A stretch of 64,000 bases of DNA from assembly GCF_900115365.1 (NCBI RefSeq), contig NZ_FOWD01000015.1, forward strand, positions 1 through 64,000, in the 5' to 3' direction. The stretch's first letter is position 1. Each line of letters begins with the position of its first letter. A program made the translations under genes and the position numbers. The notes under the pieces were generated by a model. The model saw only the letters and a list, made by a program, of their open reading frames with translations. It was not told the DNA's origin and ran no database searches. This document shows positions 1 to 8,592 of this stretch, piece by piece. The DNA comes from Anaerocolumna aminovalerica. Its GTDB lineage: Bacteria > Bacillota > Clostridia > Lachnospirales > Lachnospiraceae.

Positions 1-120
1 GCCAAAAAGATTCAAGAATATATCAGAAATCAATTAATGGATGATCAAGCATATGACCAACTGAGTCTCAAAGAATATATAAACCCGTTTACGGGTGAGC
101 CAGTAATAAAAGGTAAATAA
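1..120 (+). CDS. IS200-like transposase TnpA, C-terminal end (cut by window edge)
   Basis: The window opens in frame and reads 39 codons to a TAA. The peptide carries YIRNQ, DQLSLKEY and NPFTGEP, which match the usual C-terminal tail of clostridial IS200/IS605-family Y1 transposases (the helix with the catalytic Tyr lies upstream, outside the window). A hairpin-rich tail typical of an IS200 right end follows directly, which supports the call. Whether the full gene is intact cannot be judged. The identification is from memory of the family tail and not from a search. Confidence 0.65.
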   Translation, partial: AKKIQEYIRNQLMDDQAYDQLSLKEYINPFTGEPVIKGK

Positions 121-255
121 TAAAAGCCCTTGTTAGGGCTAAACCAGAGAAAAAGGTGCGGTTAGGGCTTTTATTTTCGAAGGGCCTTTGAGGCCTATGC
201 CGGTAATAGTCCCTTACAGGGACAGAACAAACCACCAGTTCTCACTGGTGGTCAT
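121..255 (+). mobile_element. Right end of the IS200-like element, with stacked hairpins
   Basis: Four hairpins follow the transposase stop. AGCCCT/AGGGCT at 125-140, with a second AGGGCTTTT at 163 that can act as a terminator arm; GGCCT-TTG-AGGCC at 183-195; GTCCC-TTACA-GGGAC at 209-223; and an 8-bp stem CCACCAGT-TCTC-ACTGGTGG at 232-251. IS200/IS605 elements end in such subterminal imperfect palindromes, which TnpA recognises as single-strand hairpins. The last one is the best candidate for the right-end recognition hairpin. The exact cleavage point is not determined. Confidence 0.55.
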
Positions 256-303
256 GATTTATTACCTGGATATGTGCATTGTATTTTCTCTTTCACTTGG
301 CTT

Positions 304-505
304 TTAGTATGTAGGTGCGTGTGCTGAGATATTGTGCTGGAGATACCAACAGATACGAATATCTTCGATTGGTATACCCTTTCTGTTCAGCTTTATCCTG
401 CGAATGTCATGAGCCGATTTCAATTCCTGCACTTGTGCACTCTTAATAAGAAGCTGTCAATTTCACGAATCCTGGTCCTTCCCACGTTATTGTAGAAAAT
501 GAAAA
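304..505 (-). pseudogene. Decayed tyrosine recombinase (integrase) C-terminal relic
   Basis: On the minus strand one frame reads GRTRIREIDSFLLRV and then stops. A second frame continues with KSAHDIRR, GIPIEDIR and a final H...Y before a TAA at 304-306. The two halves resemble consecutive parts of the C-terminal catalytic domain of phage-type integrases (HxxR, GxPxxxIR, then H and Y), joined by a frameshift. No start or N-terminal domain is present. This is pattern recognition on short degenerate sequence, so confidence is low. It would fit a former mobile-element insertion beside the IS200 end. Confidence 0.3.
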
Positions 506-642
506 CATATGAAGATACATATCGAAATGTACACAGATTGGTGGTGAATATAGTTTATTAATTTTATTTGATATGATATTATCGTATTAGGAATTTATAA
601 ACAGAAATTTAAAATTAGATTTACACTTGAGGAGGAGTTTTG

Positions 643-1104
643 ATGAAAATTGAAAAATGTACAAAGGAATCATTCGTTGTCATTGGAAAGGAAGGTTCTA
701 CAAACGATGGTACAGGATTTATTCAAAAACTTTGGGAAGATGCTAATTCACATTTTAATGAAGTGGCACATTTGGCAAAAAGAGATGACAAAGGAAATCT
801 TCTTGGAGTTTGGGGGGCAATGTCCGATTTTTCTCATTCATTCAAACCATGGGTAAATGGTCGGCAAGGATTATATCTTGCCGGCGTTGAGTGCTATAAT
901 GAAGCAAAAGCACCAAGGGGATGGGTGAAATGGGTGGTACCCGGATATGAATATATCTATGTTGAGAATAAAGATAGTAACACTTTTTCAAGTGTTATTC
1001 AGTATTTAAAAGAAAACAATATTTCTCTTGCAGGTGCGGTGCATGATTTTAATTGTCCTGAATCCGGGAAAGAATACATGTTTTTTCCTATTCGTAGCTT
1101 ATAA
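643..1104 (+). CDS. GyrI-like small-molecule-binding domain protein
   Basis: A stand-alone protein of about 153 residues resembling the GyrI-like / effector-binding fold (SOUL-like beta-alpha repeats) found at the C-terminus of AraC-type multidrug regulators and as free proteins. The visible features are a central Trp/Gly-rich segment (WGAMSDF, GLYLAGVEC), a PGYEYIYVE strand and the terminal GKEYMFFPI strand typical of the family. The ATG at 643 is preferred because GGAGGAG lies five bases upstream; a TTG just before it is less likely. It has no DNA-binding part. Related free-standing proteins bind drugs or gyrase, but no ligand can be inferred here. A second member of this fold lies at 22486-22941. 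Confidence 0.7.
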   Translation: MKIEKCTKESFVVIGKEGSTNDGTGFIQKLWEDANSHFNEVAHLAKRDDKGNLLGVWGAMSDFSHSFKPWVNGRQGLYLAGVECYNEAKAPRGWVKWVVPGYEYIYVENKDSNTFSSVIQYLKENNISLAGAVHDFNCPESGKEYMFFPIRSL

Positions 1105-1239
1105 TGTTAAATTACCAAATAGAAAAGAATTTGTGGTTTCGAAAAAATGATAAAAGCAATGTATATTTCAAAATAACAGATAAAATTTAGTAAAAGAGGT
1201 TAACAGACATAAATAATTTGAAATTTGGAAAAAGGCATA

Positions 1240-1526
1240 TTGAATCATAAAGAAACATTAGGCTTAGAAACAAATAGATTATTGCTTCGAAATGGAAGGA
1301 GGATGTTTGATGGTTAAGATACTGACAAGTGGATTTCCAAATGGATTTCCCAATGATTTTAAAAGAATAATAAAGACATATTTCCGAAGAGCTGCTGGAA
1401 CTTTCCGAAAAATATCCTTTGTACGGAATATGTGATAACGGTGCTATCATATGCACCCATGAAAATACTTTGTACACAGGTGATGTATTTTTAATAGATA
1501 ACAGAAGTGTAAAAAGTGTACATTGA
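1240..1526 (+). pseudogene. Remnants of a GNAT acetyltransferase and a peptidase E (S51) gene
   Basis: Three decayed coding pieces lie in a stretch without an intact gene. At 1240-1295 the frame reads LETNRLLLR, the usual opening of RimJ-like GNAT enzymes, and then breaks off. After a good ribosome site (GGAGG) an ATG at 1310 begins MVKILTSGFPNGF, typical of the N-terminus of S51 dipeptidases, but only about 25 codons remain. At 1386-1526 another frame gives KYPLYGICDNGAIIC and YTGDVFLID, which resemble the C-terminal part of S51 enzymes. The middle of the peptidase, including the catalytic Ser, is missing. An internal deletion plus truncation explains the layout. Confidence 0.5.
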
Positions 1527-1569
1527 TTATTAGAAATAAACAAGCTGCAAATAGGAGGCAATAAAGATT

Positions 1570-2316
1570 ATGGAGAATTATATCTTAGAAGCATGTGTTG
1601 ATAGTGTTGAGTCTGCGGTAATAGCAACGGATGCAGGTGCAAACCGCCTGGAGTTCTGTGCCAATCTGGTTATTGGAGGGACAACCCCTACTTTGGCTAT
1701 GTTTCAACAAGTCCGCAAGCGTTGTGATAATAAAATTCATGTATTAATACGTCCAAGGTTTGGAGACTTTTGTTACACAGAGGATGAATTTGAGGTAATG
1801 AAAGAAGAAGTAAAACAATATAAGAAATTTGGCGCAGAAGGCATTGCAATTGGAATATTAACACCTGAGGGAGAGCTAAATATGCAGCAGATGGCGGCTT
1901 TAAGAAAAGAAGCAGGGAATATGTCAGTTACCTTACATCGGGCGTTCGATATGTGTAAAGACCCCAAAAAGACATTAGAACAGGCAATAGAGTTAGGTAT
2001 CAATGGAATCCTTACCTCAGGTCAGGCCAATGACTGTGTAACTGGTAAAGACTGCTTAAAGAAATTGTACCAAGAAAGTAATCATAGAATCGATATTCTG
2101 GTAGGCAGTGGAGTCAATGCCAGTGTAATTAAGGAAATATATCAGCATACTGGCGCAACCTCATATCATATGTCAGGAAAGAAAGCTGTCAATAGTGCTA
2201 TGGTTTATCGGAAGGAGAACATCTTTATGGGTTTAGATGGCTTTGATGAATATAGCATTTGGCGAACAGATAAAACAGAGATTGAAAGGGCAGTAACTTT
2301 ATTAAAGGAGTTATAG
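1570..2316 (+). CDS. cutC: CutC family protein (copper homeostasis CutC)
   Basis: At 248 residues this is full length for CutC (PF03932), a TIM-barrel protein. The N-terminus ILEACVDSVESAVIATDAG and the segments GANRLEFCANL, IRPRFGDFCY, VTLHRAFDMC and ILTSGQ are characteristic of the family. The start ATG is preceded by AGGAGG 11 bases upstream. The family was named for copper tolerance in E. coli, but the role is disputed, and a glycoside-hydrolase-like or metabolic function has also been suggested. The gene stands alone after the decayed region and is followed by a separately promoted MerR gene. Nothing next to it indicates metal control. Confidence 0.9.
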   Translation: MENYILEACVDSVESAVIATDAGANRLEFCANLVIGGTTPTLAMFQQVRKRCDNKIHVLIRPRFGDFCYTEDEFEVMKEEVKQYKKFGAEGIAIGILTPEGELNMQQMAALRKEAGNMSVTLHRAFDMCKDPKKTLEQAIELGINGILTSGQANDCVTGKDCLKKLYQESNHRIDILVGSGVNASVIKEIYQHTGATSYHMSGKKAVNSAMVYRKENIFMGLDGFDEYSIWRTDKTEIERAVTLLKEL

Positions 2317-2393
2317 AAAAGAAGATTGGATTTTATTTGTTCTTATCAGGGCTGTCATACCAATAGAATTTATAGAAAAATACTTGAAAATAC

Positions 2394-2424
2394 TTGACTG
2401 TAAACTTTGTTTATACTTTAAAAT
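2394..2424 (+). promoter_or_regulatory. MerR-type promoter with 19-bp spacer
   Basis: TTGACT (2394-2399) and TAAAAT (2419-2424) are separated by 19 bp instead of 17. The spacer holds the imperfect inverted repeat TAAACTTTGTTTATA. An over-long spacer holding the operator is the hallmark of MerR-regulated promoters. It lies about 30 bp upstream of the MerR-family gene at 2456, so autoregulation is the natural inference. Confidence 0.6.
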
Positions 2425-2455
2425 GCCTATATAAGAACAAGTAAGGAGCTTTGCT

Positions 2456-3286
2456 ATGATAATAAAAGAAGTTGAAGAAAAGACAGGTCTAAGTCGTTCA
2501 AACATACGATTTTATGAAAAAGAAAAACTGATAGCCCCAGATAGGAATGTGAACAATGGATATCGAGAATACTCAGAGCAGGATGTTGAGAAAATTAAGA
2601 AAATTGCCTTTTTAAGAACATTGAATATTTCTATAGAAGAAATAAGAAAAATATTGGTTCAGGAAATTGGATTGTATGAAATTATTTCTAATCAAATTAA
2701 AATACTTGATATTCAGATAGAAGAGCTGCAATTAGCAAAAGCTATATGTTCTAAAATGTTACAATCTGATAATAATATTAATAATTTGAAAGTGGAACAA
2801 TATGCTGATAATATTGATGATTATTGGAATAAATATCATAAAGTATTTAAGCTGGATTCCATAAGTTTCATATGTATGTGGGGTGGTTTTATTACATGGG
2901 GATTGATTACCGCACTATGTTTAATTGTTGCTGCTTTCATATATTCTATCCTGCCAGAACAAATACCCATTCAATGGAGCGAAGGAAAAGTTATGTCGTC
3001 AGTAGCAAAGAAATTTATATTTGCATATCCTTTGTCCTGTATTATTATCCGATTCATATTAAAACCTTTTATTAGGAGATGGCTGCAAATTAATGTATTT
3101 GATAGTGAAAGCATTACGAACTATATAACAAATTTTATGTGTTTTGTTGCTCTTTCTGTTGAGATATTCACTATTCTATTCATTGCTGGGATATTAGAGC
3201 ATGTTACTATTATTCTGTTTATTGATACAGCGATATTTATGGGAATATTGTTTTGGAGTTTGAGTAAAAAAGGAGATAGAATTTGA
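2456..3286 (+). CDS. MerR-family regulator fused to a multi-pass membrane domain
   Basis: Residues 1-70 form a MerR winged helix (EVEEKTGLSRSNIRFYEKEKLI, with the typical IRFYE motif), followed by a coiled-coil stretch to about residue 125. The C-terminal half has about four hydrophobic segments (roughly 138-165, 185-205, 222-242, 247-268). Between the first two is an EQIPIQWSEGKV motif that resembles DUF1648-type membrane domains (IPxHWNxxG). The protein should therefore be a membrane-tethered one-component regulator that senses something at or in the membrane. AAGGAG sits eight bases before the ATG. Its promoter has a 19-bp MerR-type spacer. No target gene is adjacent, and a terminator follows. 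The signal is unknown. Confidence 0.75.
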   Translation: MIIKEVEEKTGLSRSNIRFYEKEKLIAPDRNVNNGYREYSEQDVEKIKKIAFLRTLNISIEEIRKILVQEIGLYEIISNQIKILDIQIEELQLAKAICSKMLQSDNNINNLKVEQYADNIDDYWNKYHKVFKLDSISFICMWGGFITWGLITALCLIVAAFIYSILPEQIPIQWSEGKVMSSVAKKFIFAYPLSCIIIRFILKPFIRRWLQINVFDSESITNYITNFMCFVALSVEIFTILFIAGILEHVTIILFIDTAIFMGILFWSLSKKGDRI

Positions 3287-3316
3287 ATTCTGTCTCGTAC
3301 TTAATTAAAAATGGGC

Positions 3317-3351
3317 CGCAAAGTTCCAAATCAGGGACTTTGCGATTTTTT
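3317..3351 (+). terminator. Rho-independent terminator after the MerR gene
   Basis: CGCAAAGT pairs with ACTTTGCG across a short loop that itself contains CC/GG pairing, followed by a run of T. It lies 30 bp after the MerR stop codon. Confidence 0.8.
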
Positions 3352-3433
3352 ACGCTAAAGTTAAATTATCACCAATACAACCTCAAACACTCAACTTCAA
3401 CCTCAAACCTCAATCATTAAGCAAATTAGCAAA

Positions 3434-3476
3434 ATGTAATATATATATTGCATTCTGCTAAAATATGTGATATTAT
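3434..3476 (+). promoter_or_regulatory. Promoter with Xre operator (ATGTAA-N8-TTGCAT)
   Basis: A 20-bp near-perfect palindrome, ATGTAATATA/TATATTGCAT (3434-3453), overlaps a -35 box TTGCAT (3448-3453) placed 17 bp from TATTAT (3471-3476). The half-site and spacing match the operators before the Xre genes at 8903 and 21590. The wider region 3360-3433 is AT-rich, with CTCAAA repeats and no gene. Confidence 0.55.
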
Positions 3477-3509
3477 AATTGCCATAAATGGAAAGTGAGG
3501 GTACAGAAA

Positions 3510-4244
3510 ATGAAAAAGAGCAAAAAAATCAGGGATGAAAGAATTGAGAAAGCAAGTAATAAACTTAGTGCCTATATGTATATTTATATGTTAATTACAC
3601 TAATGGTTTTATTTGCAATAAAATTAGTGAAAGGAATTTCTCCGGAACGATACATAATTGAAATATTATGCTTTACAATATCTTGTATATATATGATAAT
3701 TTCTTTAAGTAAATATAGCATTAAATTGTTTACAAAATACGATGATGAATTGAAAGAAATAAAGACAAAAATATTATCAAAATGCGGAATGATATGCTTT
3801 TGGATTATTATTTTAGGTGAATTTGTTTTACTATTCCCTGGGTATTTACAAACAATAGATATTCTGTTTTATGCGTTAATTTGGGGAATTCCAGCATTAT
3901 GTATTACATTTTACTCAATTAAACATGGTTTGTTAATTTGGGGCGGAACCAAACGAAAGGCTTCAGGAAAAAATGATTTGGCAATAAGAACTTCTATAGG
4001 TGCAATCTTTTATGGAATACTCATGGGGGGATCAAAACTCTACAGCGCTGGAACATTCCATGCTAGTGGTTTCATATGGATAATTGGATTGGCTCTAGGT
4101 TGGGGACTTCCATTTTACTTTATTTTCAACTTATTTGTAAACCAAGGTGAGAAAAATGCTGATAGACAAGTTAAAGAGGCAGAACGGGAGGCTGGTATAA
4201 TACATGAAAAACAAGCGAATGAAAATAGCCAGGATAGAAAATGA
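3510..4244 (+). CDS. Multi-pass membrane protein (DUF6773-like)
   Basis: An integral membrane protein of about 244 residues with six likely transmembrane segments, a charged amphipathic N-terminus (KKSKKIRDERIEKASNKL) and a hydrophilic, Glu/Lys-rich C-terminal tail. The N-terminal pattern 'KxxDERxxxxxxK' followed by paired helices resembles the small DUF6773 membrane family of Clostridia, which is often paired with an Xre regulator. The ATG at 3510 is chosen over the upstream GTG because a GAGGG ribosome site precedes it by eight bases. Its last 41 bases overlap the following xre gene, so the two are translationally coupled. Function unknown. Confidence 0.6.
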   Translation: MKKSKKIRDERIEKASNKLSAYMYIYMLITLMVLFAIKLVKGISPERYIIEILCFTISCIYMIISLSKYSIKLFTKYDDELKEIKTKILSKCGMICFWIIILGEFVLLFPGYLQTIDILFYALIWGIPALCITFYSIKHGLLIWGGTKRKASGKNDLAIRTSIGAIFYGILMGGSKLYSAGTFHASGFIWIIGLALGWGLPFYFIFNLFVNQGEKNADRQVKEAEREAGIIHEKQANENSQDRK

Positions 4245-4398
4245 TTTATCTCAGGAGCAATTAGCCGAAATAGTAGGTGTGTCACGACAGACAATTGGTT
4301 TAATTGAAGCAGGAAATTACAATCCAAGTATTAATTTATGTATTTCAATATGTAAAGCTCTTCACAAGACTTTAAATGATATATTTTGGGATGAATAA
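4204..4398 (+). CDS. Small Xre-family DNA-binding regulator
   Basis: A 64-residue protein that is one HTH domain: KIARIENDLSQEQLAEIVGVSRQTIGLIEAGNYNPS, with the recognition helix VSRQTI and the usual NPSINLCISICKAL fourth helix. It belongs to the YozG/Cro-like group of stand-alone regulators found beside membrane proteins. It overlaps the upstream membrane gene by 41 bp. The palindrome at 3434-3453 in the operon promoter is the obvious autoregulatory site. It is paralogous to the HTH genes at 8903 and 21590. Confidence 0.85.
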   Translation: MKNKRMKIARIENDLSQEQLAEIVGVSRQTIGLIEAGNYNPSINLCISICKALHKTLNDIFWDE

Positions 4399-4641
4399 AC
4401 AAAACTTCGATAGGATACAACTAATGATGAAAGAAATGTAAGATAAAATTAATTAAAAAGTCAATCTATACTAAGGTAAATGTTATAAACTATAGAAATA
4501 GTGTTATATCATCTAGATTCTATTAGGAGTTTAGCGAACTATAATTTATAGAAGTATGATAAATAGAATTGATAATACTGTGATTAAAATTTTAATAAAT
4601 TGAAGGTTTAACTCAAAAATCAAAGAATAGAGGTTTTTACT
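4399..4641. other. AT-rich intergenic region, no gene seen
   Basis: This 243-bp stretch has no credible reading frame, terminator or strong promoter box. It probably holds the promoter of the DUF3298 gene. Nothing else is recognised. Confidence 0.4.
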
Positions 4642-5373
4642 ATGAAGAAAAGAAGAATTATTTATGGAGTAGCTTTTTTTGTGATTTTGTCTCTATTAGC
4701 CTTACAAAAAAATCATATTGAAGCAGCTTCTGAGGCAAAGTATGAAATACGAAATGAAAAAGTAACATATAAGGATGGAGATACTGTTAGAGGAATAGTT
4801 TATTTTCAATATCCCCAATTAGAAGGAAATTCAGCTGAAATCAAAAGAATCAACAAAGTTTTAGAAAATGCTATGAAAGCATATATGAAAGATGAAAAAG
4901 CAGAAAGGCTTAAGGAGTATACATCAATTGCTATTGATAATCAGGGTTTTTTTAACGAGAAAGAACAATATTATTGGAAAACTAATTGTAAGATAACCTA
5001 TAATGAGAACAATATTATAAGTGTACATATGAAAGAAAGGTGGTATGCAGGCGGCGTCTATAATCAGAAGGATTACGGATACACCTTTGATTTAAAGACC
5101 GGTAAAACTCTGACCGCGGTTGATGTAATCGGTAAGAAGCACAAAGAAGTAACCGATAAGGTATTATCAAGTGCCAAGGCATATTTAAAAAAGAATTATA
5201 AAGACAGCTATGACGTGGTGTGGAAGGATGTTTCTACTATAATTAAGTCTTATGATGCTAAAGATTTTAAGTTTTATCTGACACCTGGGAAGGCTCGCAT
5301 CTGCTTTGAAAGCTATGAACTAAACTTAGGAACAAGTTATCAGGTTTTTTCTGTTAACAGCATATATAATTAA
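4642..5373 (+). CDS. Secreted DUF3298 / DUF4163-type protein
   Basis: A 243-residue protein with an N-terminal signal or anchor segment (residues 5-22, VAFFVILSLLALQ). Its C-terminal half has the DUF3298 pattern: RWYAGGVYNQKDYGYTFDLKTGKTLTAVDVI, then a final strand YELNLGTSYQVFSV. The N-terminal part, with YFQYPQLEG and KRINKVLENAMKAYM, fits the DUF4163 half usually found in front. These domains occur together in RsiV-type anti-sigma factors and PdaC-type peptidoglycan deacetylases; here there is no anti-sigma or deacetylase domain, so it is a free extracytoplasmic module. Possible roles are lysozyme or cell-wall ligand binding, by analogy only. Confidence 0.7.
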   Translation: MKKRRIIYGVAFFVILSLLALQKNHIEAASEAKYEIRNEKVTYKDGDTVRGIVYFQYPQLEGNSAEIKRINKVLENAMKAYMKDEKAERLKEYTSIAIDNQGFFNEKEQYYWKTNCKITYNENNIISVHMKERWYAGGVYNQKDYGYTFDLKTGKTLTAVDVIGKKHKEVTDKVLSSAKAYLKKNYKDSYDVVWKDVSTIIKSYDAKDFKFYLTPGKARICFESYELNLGTSYQVFSVNSIYN

Positions 5374-5451
5374 AAATTATTGTTGATTTTGGGTTTGGTT
5401 TTATAGACTTTGTTAACCTTAATAATAAATAATGGGGAAAGGAGAAGTAAA

Positions 5452-5496
5452 ATGAGTAAAATAAGAATAGTGAATGGGGGAAACACTTTAAAATAA
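5452..5496 (+). CDS. Very short ORF (14 codons) with strong ribosome site, possible leader peptide
   Basis: ATG at 5452 follows GGGAAAGGAGAAG at proper spacing and encodes MSKIRIVNGGNTLK. It ends 28 bp before the GNAT gene at 5524, which has its own AGGAGG. It could be a translated leader or the stub of a deleted gene. No terminator or attenuator hairpin is visible around it. Confidence 0.3.
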   Translation: MSKIRIVNGGNTLK

Positions 5497-5523
5497 CCTC
5501 TGTAATTCTAAGGAGGAAATTTA

Positions 5524-5982
5524 ATGGTTGTTTATATTGAAGACAAGAAACAAAAGGAATTGATTTCAAGTACTATATTGGCTGATCTGCCGGATTGGTT
5601 TGGCTTACCGGATAGTACTGCTGAATATGTAAGATGCAGTAAGGAAATGCCATTTTGGGCAGAGATTGAAAACGATACAGCGAAGGGGTTTATTTCTTTA
5701 AAGGAAACTAGTTCATACACAGCTGAGATTTATGTTATGGGGGTATTAAAGGCAATACATAATAATGGCATTGGGAAGAAATTATTTGAAGCATTTTATT
5801 CTTATGCAAAAGAACATGACTATTCATTTATACAGGTAAAAACAGTTCAGGAAGGTCATTATGACGAATATGACAAAACAATTCAATTTTATAAAAAGTT
5901 AGGTTTTAAAGAATTTGAATGTTTCCCTACATTATGGGATGAATGGAATCCTTGTCAAATTTATATAATGGCAATTAAGTAA
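5524..5982 (+). CDS. GNAT-family N-acetyltransferase
   Basis: A 152-residue protein with the GNAT core: a beta strand AEIYVMGVLKAIHNNGIGKKLF, with the acetyl-CoA loop NNGIGK at about residues 80-85 (consensus QxxGxG/A), a following helix LFEAFYSYAKEHDY, and a late strand YKKLGFKEFECFPTLWDEWNPCQIYIMAI. The TLWDEWNPCQ ending is common in a Firmicute subgroup of unknown substrate. AAGGAGG precedes the ATG. A terminator follows at 6071. No neighbour suggests the acceptor. Confidence 0.85.
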   Translation: MVVYIEDKKQKELISSTILADLPDWFGLPDSTAEYVRCSKEMPFWAEIENDTAKGFISLKETSSYTAEIYVMGVLKAIHNNGIGKKLFEAFYSYAKEHDYSFIQVKTVQEGHYDEYDKTIQFYKKLGFKEFECFPTLWDEWNPCQIYIMAIK

Positions 5983-6070
5983 GTACTGATTTGTTAATAA
6001 TAAATTAACTAAGGAGTACTTTGAGGTAAAATTATTGGTAGTAAAAACAAAATAGATTTGAAAGAACTTA

Positions 6071-6123
6071 GAGGCCGTTACATTTAAAGTAAATACTTAC
6101 TTTTGTAACAGCCTCTTTTTTTA
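6071..6123 (+). terminator. Rho-independent terminator after the GNAT gene
   Basis: GAGGCCGTTACA pairs with TGTAACAGCCTC (one C-A mismatch), followed by eight T. The GCTGTTA/GCTGTTGC-type stem recurs in the terminators at 17191 and 28722, so it appears to be a favoured terminator type in this genome. Confidence 0.8.
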
Positions 6124-6292
6124 CACCTTTGAAAACCAAATTAGTTCCCACTGATCAATATAAATATATTATGAACCGCTATCTTCTGGTGAAATACTAT
6201 TTCAAGGGTATTAGAATTAATGACTTGAAATAGACCACAATGTTAAAAAGATTGGTTTCTATAAAATAATAATAATTTTTTAGAAGTTGTAC

Positions 6293-6355
6293 TTGACAGA
6301 ATGGATACCTATGAGGTAAACTTTAATAAACAATAATGATAACCATTATCATTAT
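6293..6355 (+). promoter_or_regulatory. ahpCF promoter with Fur/PerR-type box
   Basis: A promoter TTGACA (6293-6298) and TAAACT near 6317 is followed at once by a perfect interrupted palindrome, ATAATGATAA-CCA-TTATCATTAT (6333-6355). It matches the 19-bp Fur consensus GATAATGATAATCATTATC at 17 positions, and it is also compatible with a PerR box. It covers the start region of the transcript, so metal-dependent repression released by peroxide or iron limitation is expected. Region 6124-6292 shows nothing else. Confidence 0.75.
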
Positions 6356-6413
6356 TTAACAACTATTGTTTTTCATTAATTAAATAATAAATAATATCTC
6401 AGGAGGTAAGATT

Positions 6414-6977
6414 ATGTCATTAGTCGGAAAAGAAGTACAACCATTTAAAGCACAGGCTTATCACAACGGAAAGTTCATTGATGTTACAGAAGAGAATTTT
6501 AAAGGAAAGTGGAGCATCCTTTGCTTCTATCCTGCAGATTTCACTTTTGTGTGCCCCACAGAACTAGAAGACTTACAAGATAACTATGAAGAACTCAAGC
6601 AATTAGGTGCAGAAGTTTATTCTGTATCTACAGACACTCATTTCACACATAAGGCATGGCATGATACATCAGAAGCCATAGGTAAGATAACTTATATTAT
6701 GATTGGTGATCCCTCTCATACATTATCCCGTAATTTTGATGTATTAATAGAAGCAGATGGACTTGCTGACCGCGGTACTTTCATTATTGATCCGGATGGT
6801 GTTATTCAATCAGTAGAAATCAACGCCGGAAATATTGGACGTGATGCAAGTATTCTTATTAATAAGATAAAAGCGGCTCAATATGTAAGAAATAATCCCA
6901 ATGAAGTGTGCCCTGCAAAATGGAAGGAAGGTTCTGCTACTTTAAAACCAAGTTTGGATCTTGTTGGTAAGATATAA
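6414..6977 (+). CDS. ahpC: Alkyl hydroperoxide reductase subunit C (2-Cys peroxiredoxin)
   Basis: A 187-residue typical 2-Cys peroxiredoxin. The peroxidatic Cys lies in the motif [14 protein letters not shown] (about residue 47), and the resolving Cys near the C-terminus in [10 protein letters not shown] (about residue 166). It reduces H2O2 and organic hydroperoxides to water or alcohols and is recycled by AhpF, which is encoded 10 bp downstream. AGGAGG lies seven bases before the ATG. The promoter carries a Fur/PerR box. Length and motifs are as expected for an intact enzyme. Confidence 0.97.
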   Translation: MSLVGKEVQPFKAQAYHNGKFIDVTEENFKGKWSILCFYPADFTFVCPTELEDLQDNYEELKQLGAEVYSVSTDTHFTHKAWHDTSEAIGKITYIMIGDPSHTLSRNFDVLIEADGLADRGTFIIDPDGVIQSVEINAGNIGRDASILINKIKAAQYVRNNPNEVCPAKWKEGSATLKPSLDLVGKI

Positions 6978-6987
6978 GGAGTGAATT

Positions 6988-8517
6988 ATGATACTGGATG
7001 CTGATATAAAACAACAATTGGCTGAGTATCTTAAACTTATGGAGAATGAGGTTGTGATAAAGCTAAGTGTTTCATCAGGCGAAACCTCAAATGACATGGC
7101 GGCTCTGGTTAATGAACTGGCAGCCATGTCCTCCAAAATTAAGATAGAACAGTCTGATTTACCCAGAACACCGGGTTTTAGCATCAATCGTATAGGTGAA
7201 GAAACCGGAATAGTCTTTGCAGGTATCCCGTTAGGCCATGAGTTTACATCTCTGGTATTGGCGCTGCTGCAGGTAAGCGGCAGGGCACCCAAAGTGGATG
7301 ATAAAATCATTGAACAGATTAAAGGGATTAAGGGTAAATATAACTTTGAAACCTATATAAGTTTAACCTGTCATAATTGCCCTGAAGTAGTGCAGGCCCT
7401 TAATGTAATGAGTGTTCTTAACCCGGATATTACTCACACAATGATTGATGGAGGGGTGTTCAAAGAAGAAGTAGAGAGTAAAAATATTATGGCAGTGCCT
7501 TCTGTTTACTTAAACGGAGAACCTTTTGGCAACGGAAGGATGACTGTAGAAGAAATACTTGCTAAACTTGGAAGTACCTTAGATGTATCTGAATTCTATG
7601 ACAAAGCACCATATGACGTATTAGTAATAGGAGGCGGTCCTGCCGGCAGCAGTGCTGCTGTTTATGCAGCAAGAAAAGGTATTCGTACCGGTATCCTGGC
7701 GGAAAGATTCGGAGGACAGGTTAGAGATACGTTAGGTATTGAGAATCTAATCGGTGTCAAATATATTGAAGGAACGAAACTTTCTGATAATTTAGAAGCC
7801 CATGTAAGAGATTATGATGTGGATGTTATGACTTTACAGCGTGCAAAAGGATTAAGCAAGAAGGAATATATAGAAGTTGAATTGGAAAACGGAGCTGTTC
7901 TAAAAAGTAAGACCCTTATTCTGGCTACAGGTGCCCGCTGGCGTAATATTGGGGTACCGGGAGAAATAGAGTTTAAGAATAAAGGAGTGGCTTATTGCCC
8001 TCATTGTGACGGCCCCCTGTTTAAAGGAAAGGATGTAGCAGTAATTGGCGGAGGAAACTCAGGAATTGAAGCAGCAATTGATTTAGCAGGTATAGTAAAC
8101 CATGTAACTGTTCTTGAATTTTTACCGGAATTAAAAGCGGATAAAGTACTTCAGGAACGTTTATATTCTCTGCCCAATGTAACTGTATATAAAAATGTAC
8201 AAACAAAGGAAATCACCGGAACTGATAAAGTAAATGGTATTACTTATATTCACCGTGATACGAAGGAAGAACATCACATTGAATTACAGGGTGTCTTTGT
8301 TCAAATTGGATTGGTACCTAATACAGATTGGTTAGGGGATAGCGTAGAGCGTAACCGTTTTGGTGAAATTCTAATAGATGAGCATAATGCTACCAATATA
8401 CCGGGGGTTTTTGCAGCAGGAGATTGTACCAATAGTCCATATAAACAAATTATTATATCTATGGGTTCAGGAGCTTCTGCGGCTCTTAGTGCATTTGATT
8501 ACTTAATAAGAAATTGA
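6988..8517 (+). CDS. ahpF: Alkyl hydroperoxide reductase subunit F (NAD(P)H:AhpC disulfide reductase)
   Basis: A 509-residue flavoprotein. The N-terminal tandem thioredoxin-fold domain (about 1-195) carries the CHNCP redox pair (about residue 130). The thioredoxin-reductase-like part begins with the FAD motif [22 protein letters not shown] (near 208), has the active dithiol CPHCDGP (near 340), the NAD(P)H-binding [19 protein letters not shown], and the C-terminal FAD motif [11 protein letters not shown]. It transfers electrons from NAD(P)H to AhpC. It follows ahpC by 10 bp with its own AAGGAG and is cotranscribed. A terminator follows. Confidence 0.97.
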   Translation: MILDADIKQQLAEYLKLMENEVVIKLSVSSGETSNDMAALVNELAAMSSKIKIEQSDLPRTPGFSINRIGEETGIVFAGIPLGHEFTSLVLALLQVSGRAPKVDDKIIEQIKGIKGKYNFETYISLTCHNCPEVVQALNVMSVLNPDITHTMIDGGVFKEEVESKNIMAVPSVYLNGEPFGNGRMTVEEILAKLGSTLDVSEFYDKAPYDVLVIGGGPAGSSAAVYAARKGIRTGILAERFGGQVRDTLGIENLIGVKYIEGTKLSDNLEAHVRDYDVDVMTLQRAKGLSKKEYIEVELENGAVLKSKTLILATGARWRNIGVPGEIEFKNKGVAYCPHCDGPLFKGKDVAVIGGGNSGIEAAIDLAGIVNHVTVLEFLPELKADKVLQERLYSLPNVTVYKNVQTKEITGTDKVNGITYIHRDTKEEHHIELQGVFVQIGLVPNTDWLGDSVERNRFGEILIDEHNATNIPGVFAAGDCTNSPYKQIIISMGSGASAALSAFDYLIRN

Positions 8518-8592
8518 AAAAGAATAAAATTCTTATAATAGATAAAAGATATTTGAAGGAGAATTTTTAGTTATTATAATAAAAACTATGGG

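Noticed and set aside
1187-1561. 124-codon minus-strand frame
   Set aside because: It is the antisense of decayed plus-strand GNAT and peptidase E pieces; it has no ribosome site and is rich in Ser/Phe/Leu as expected for a shadow.
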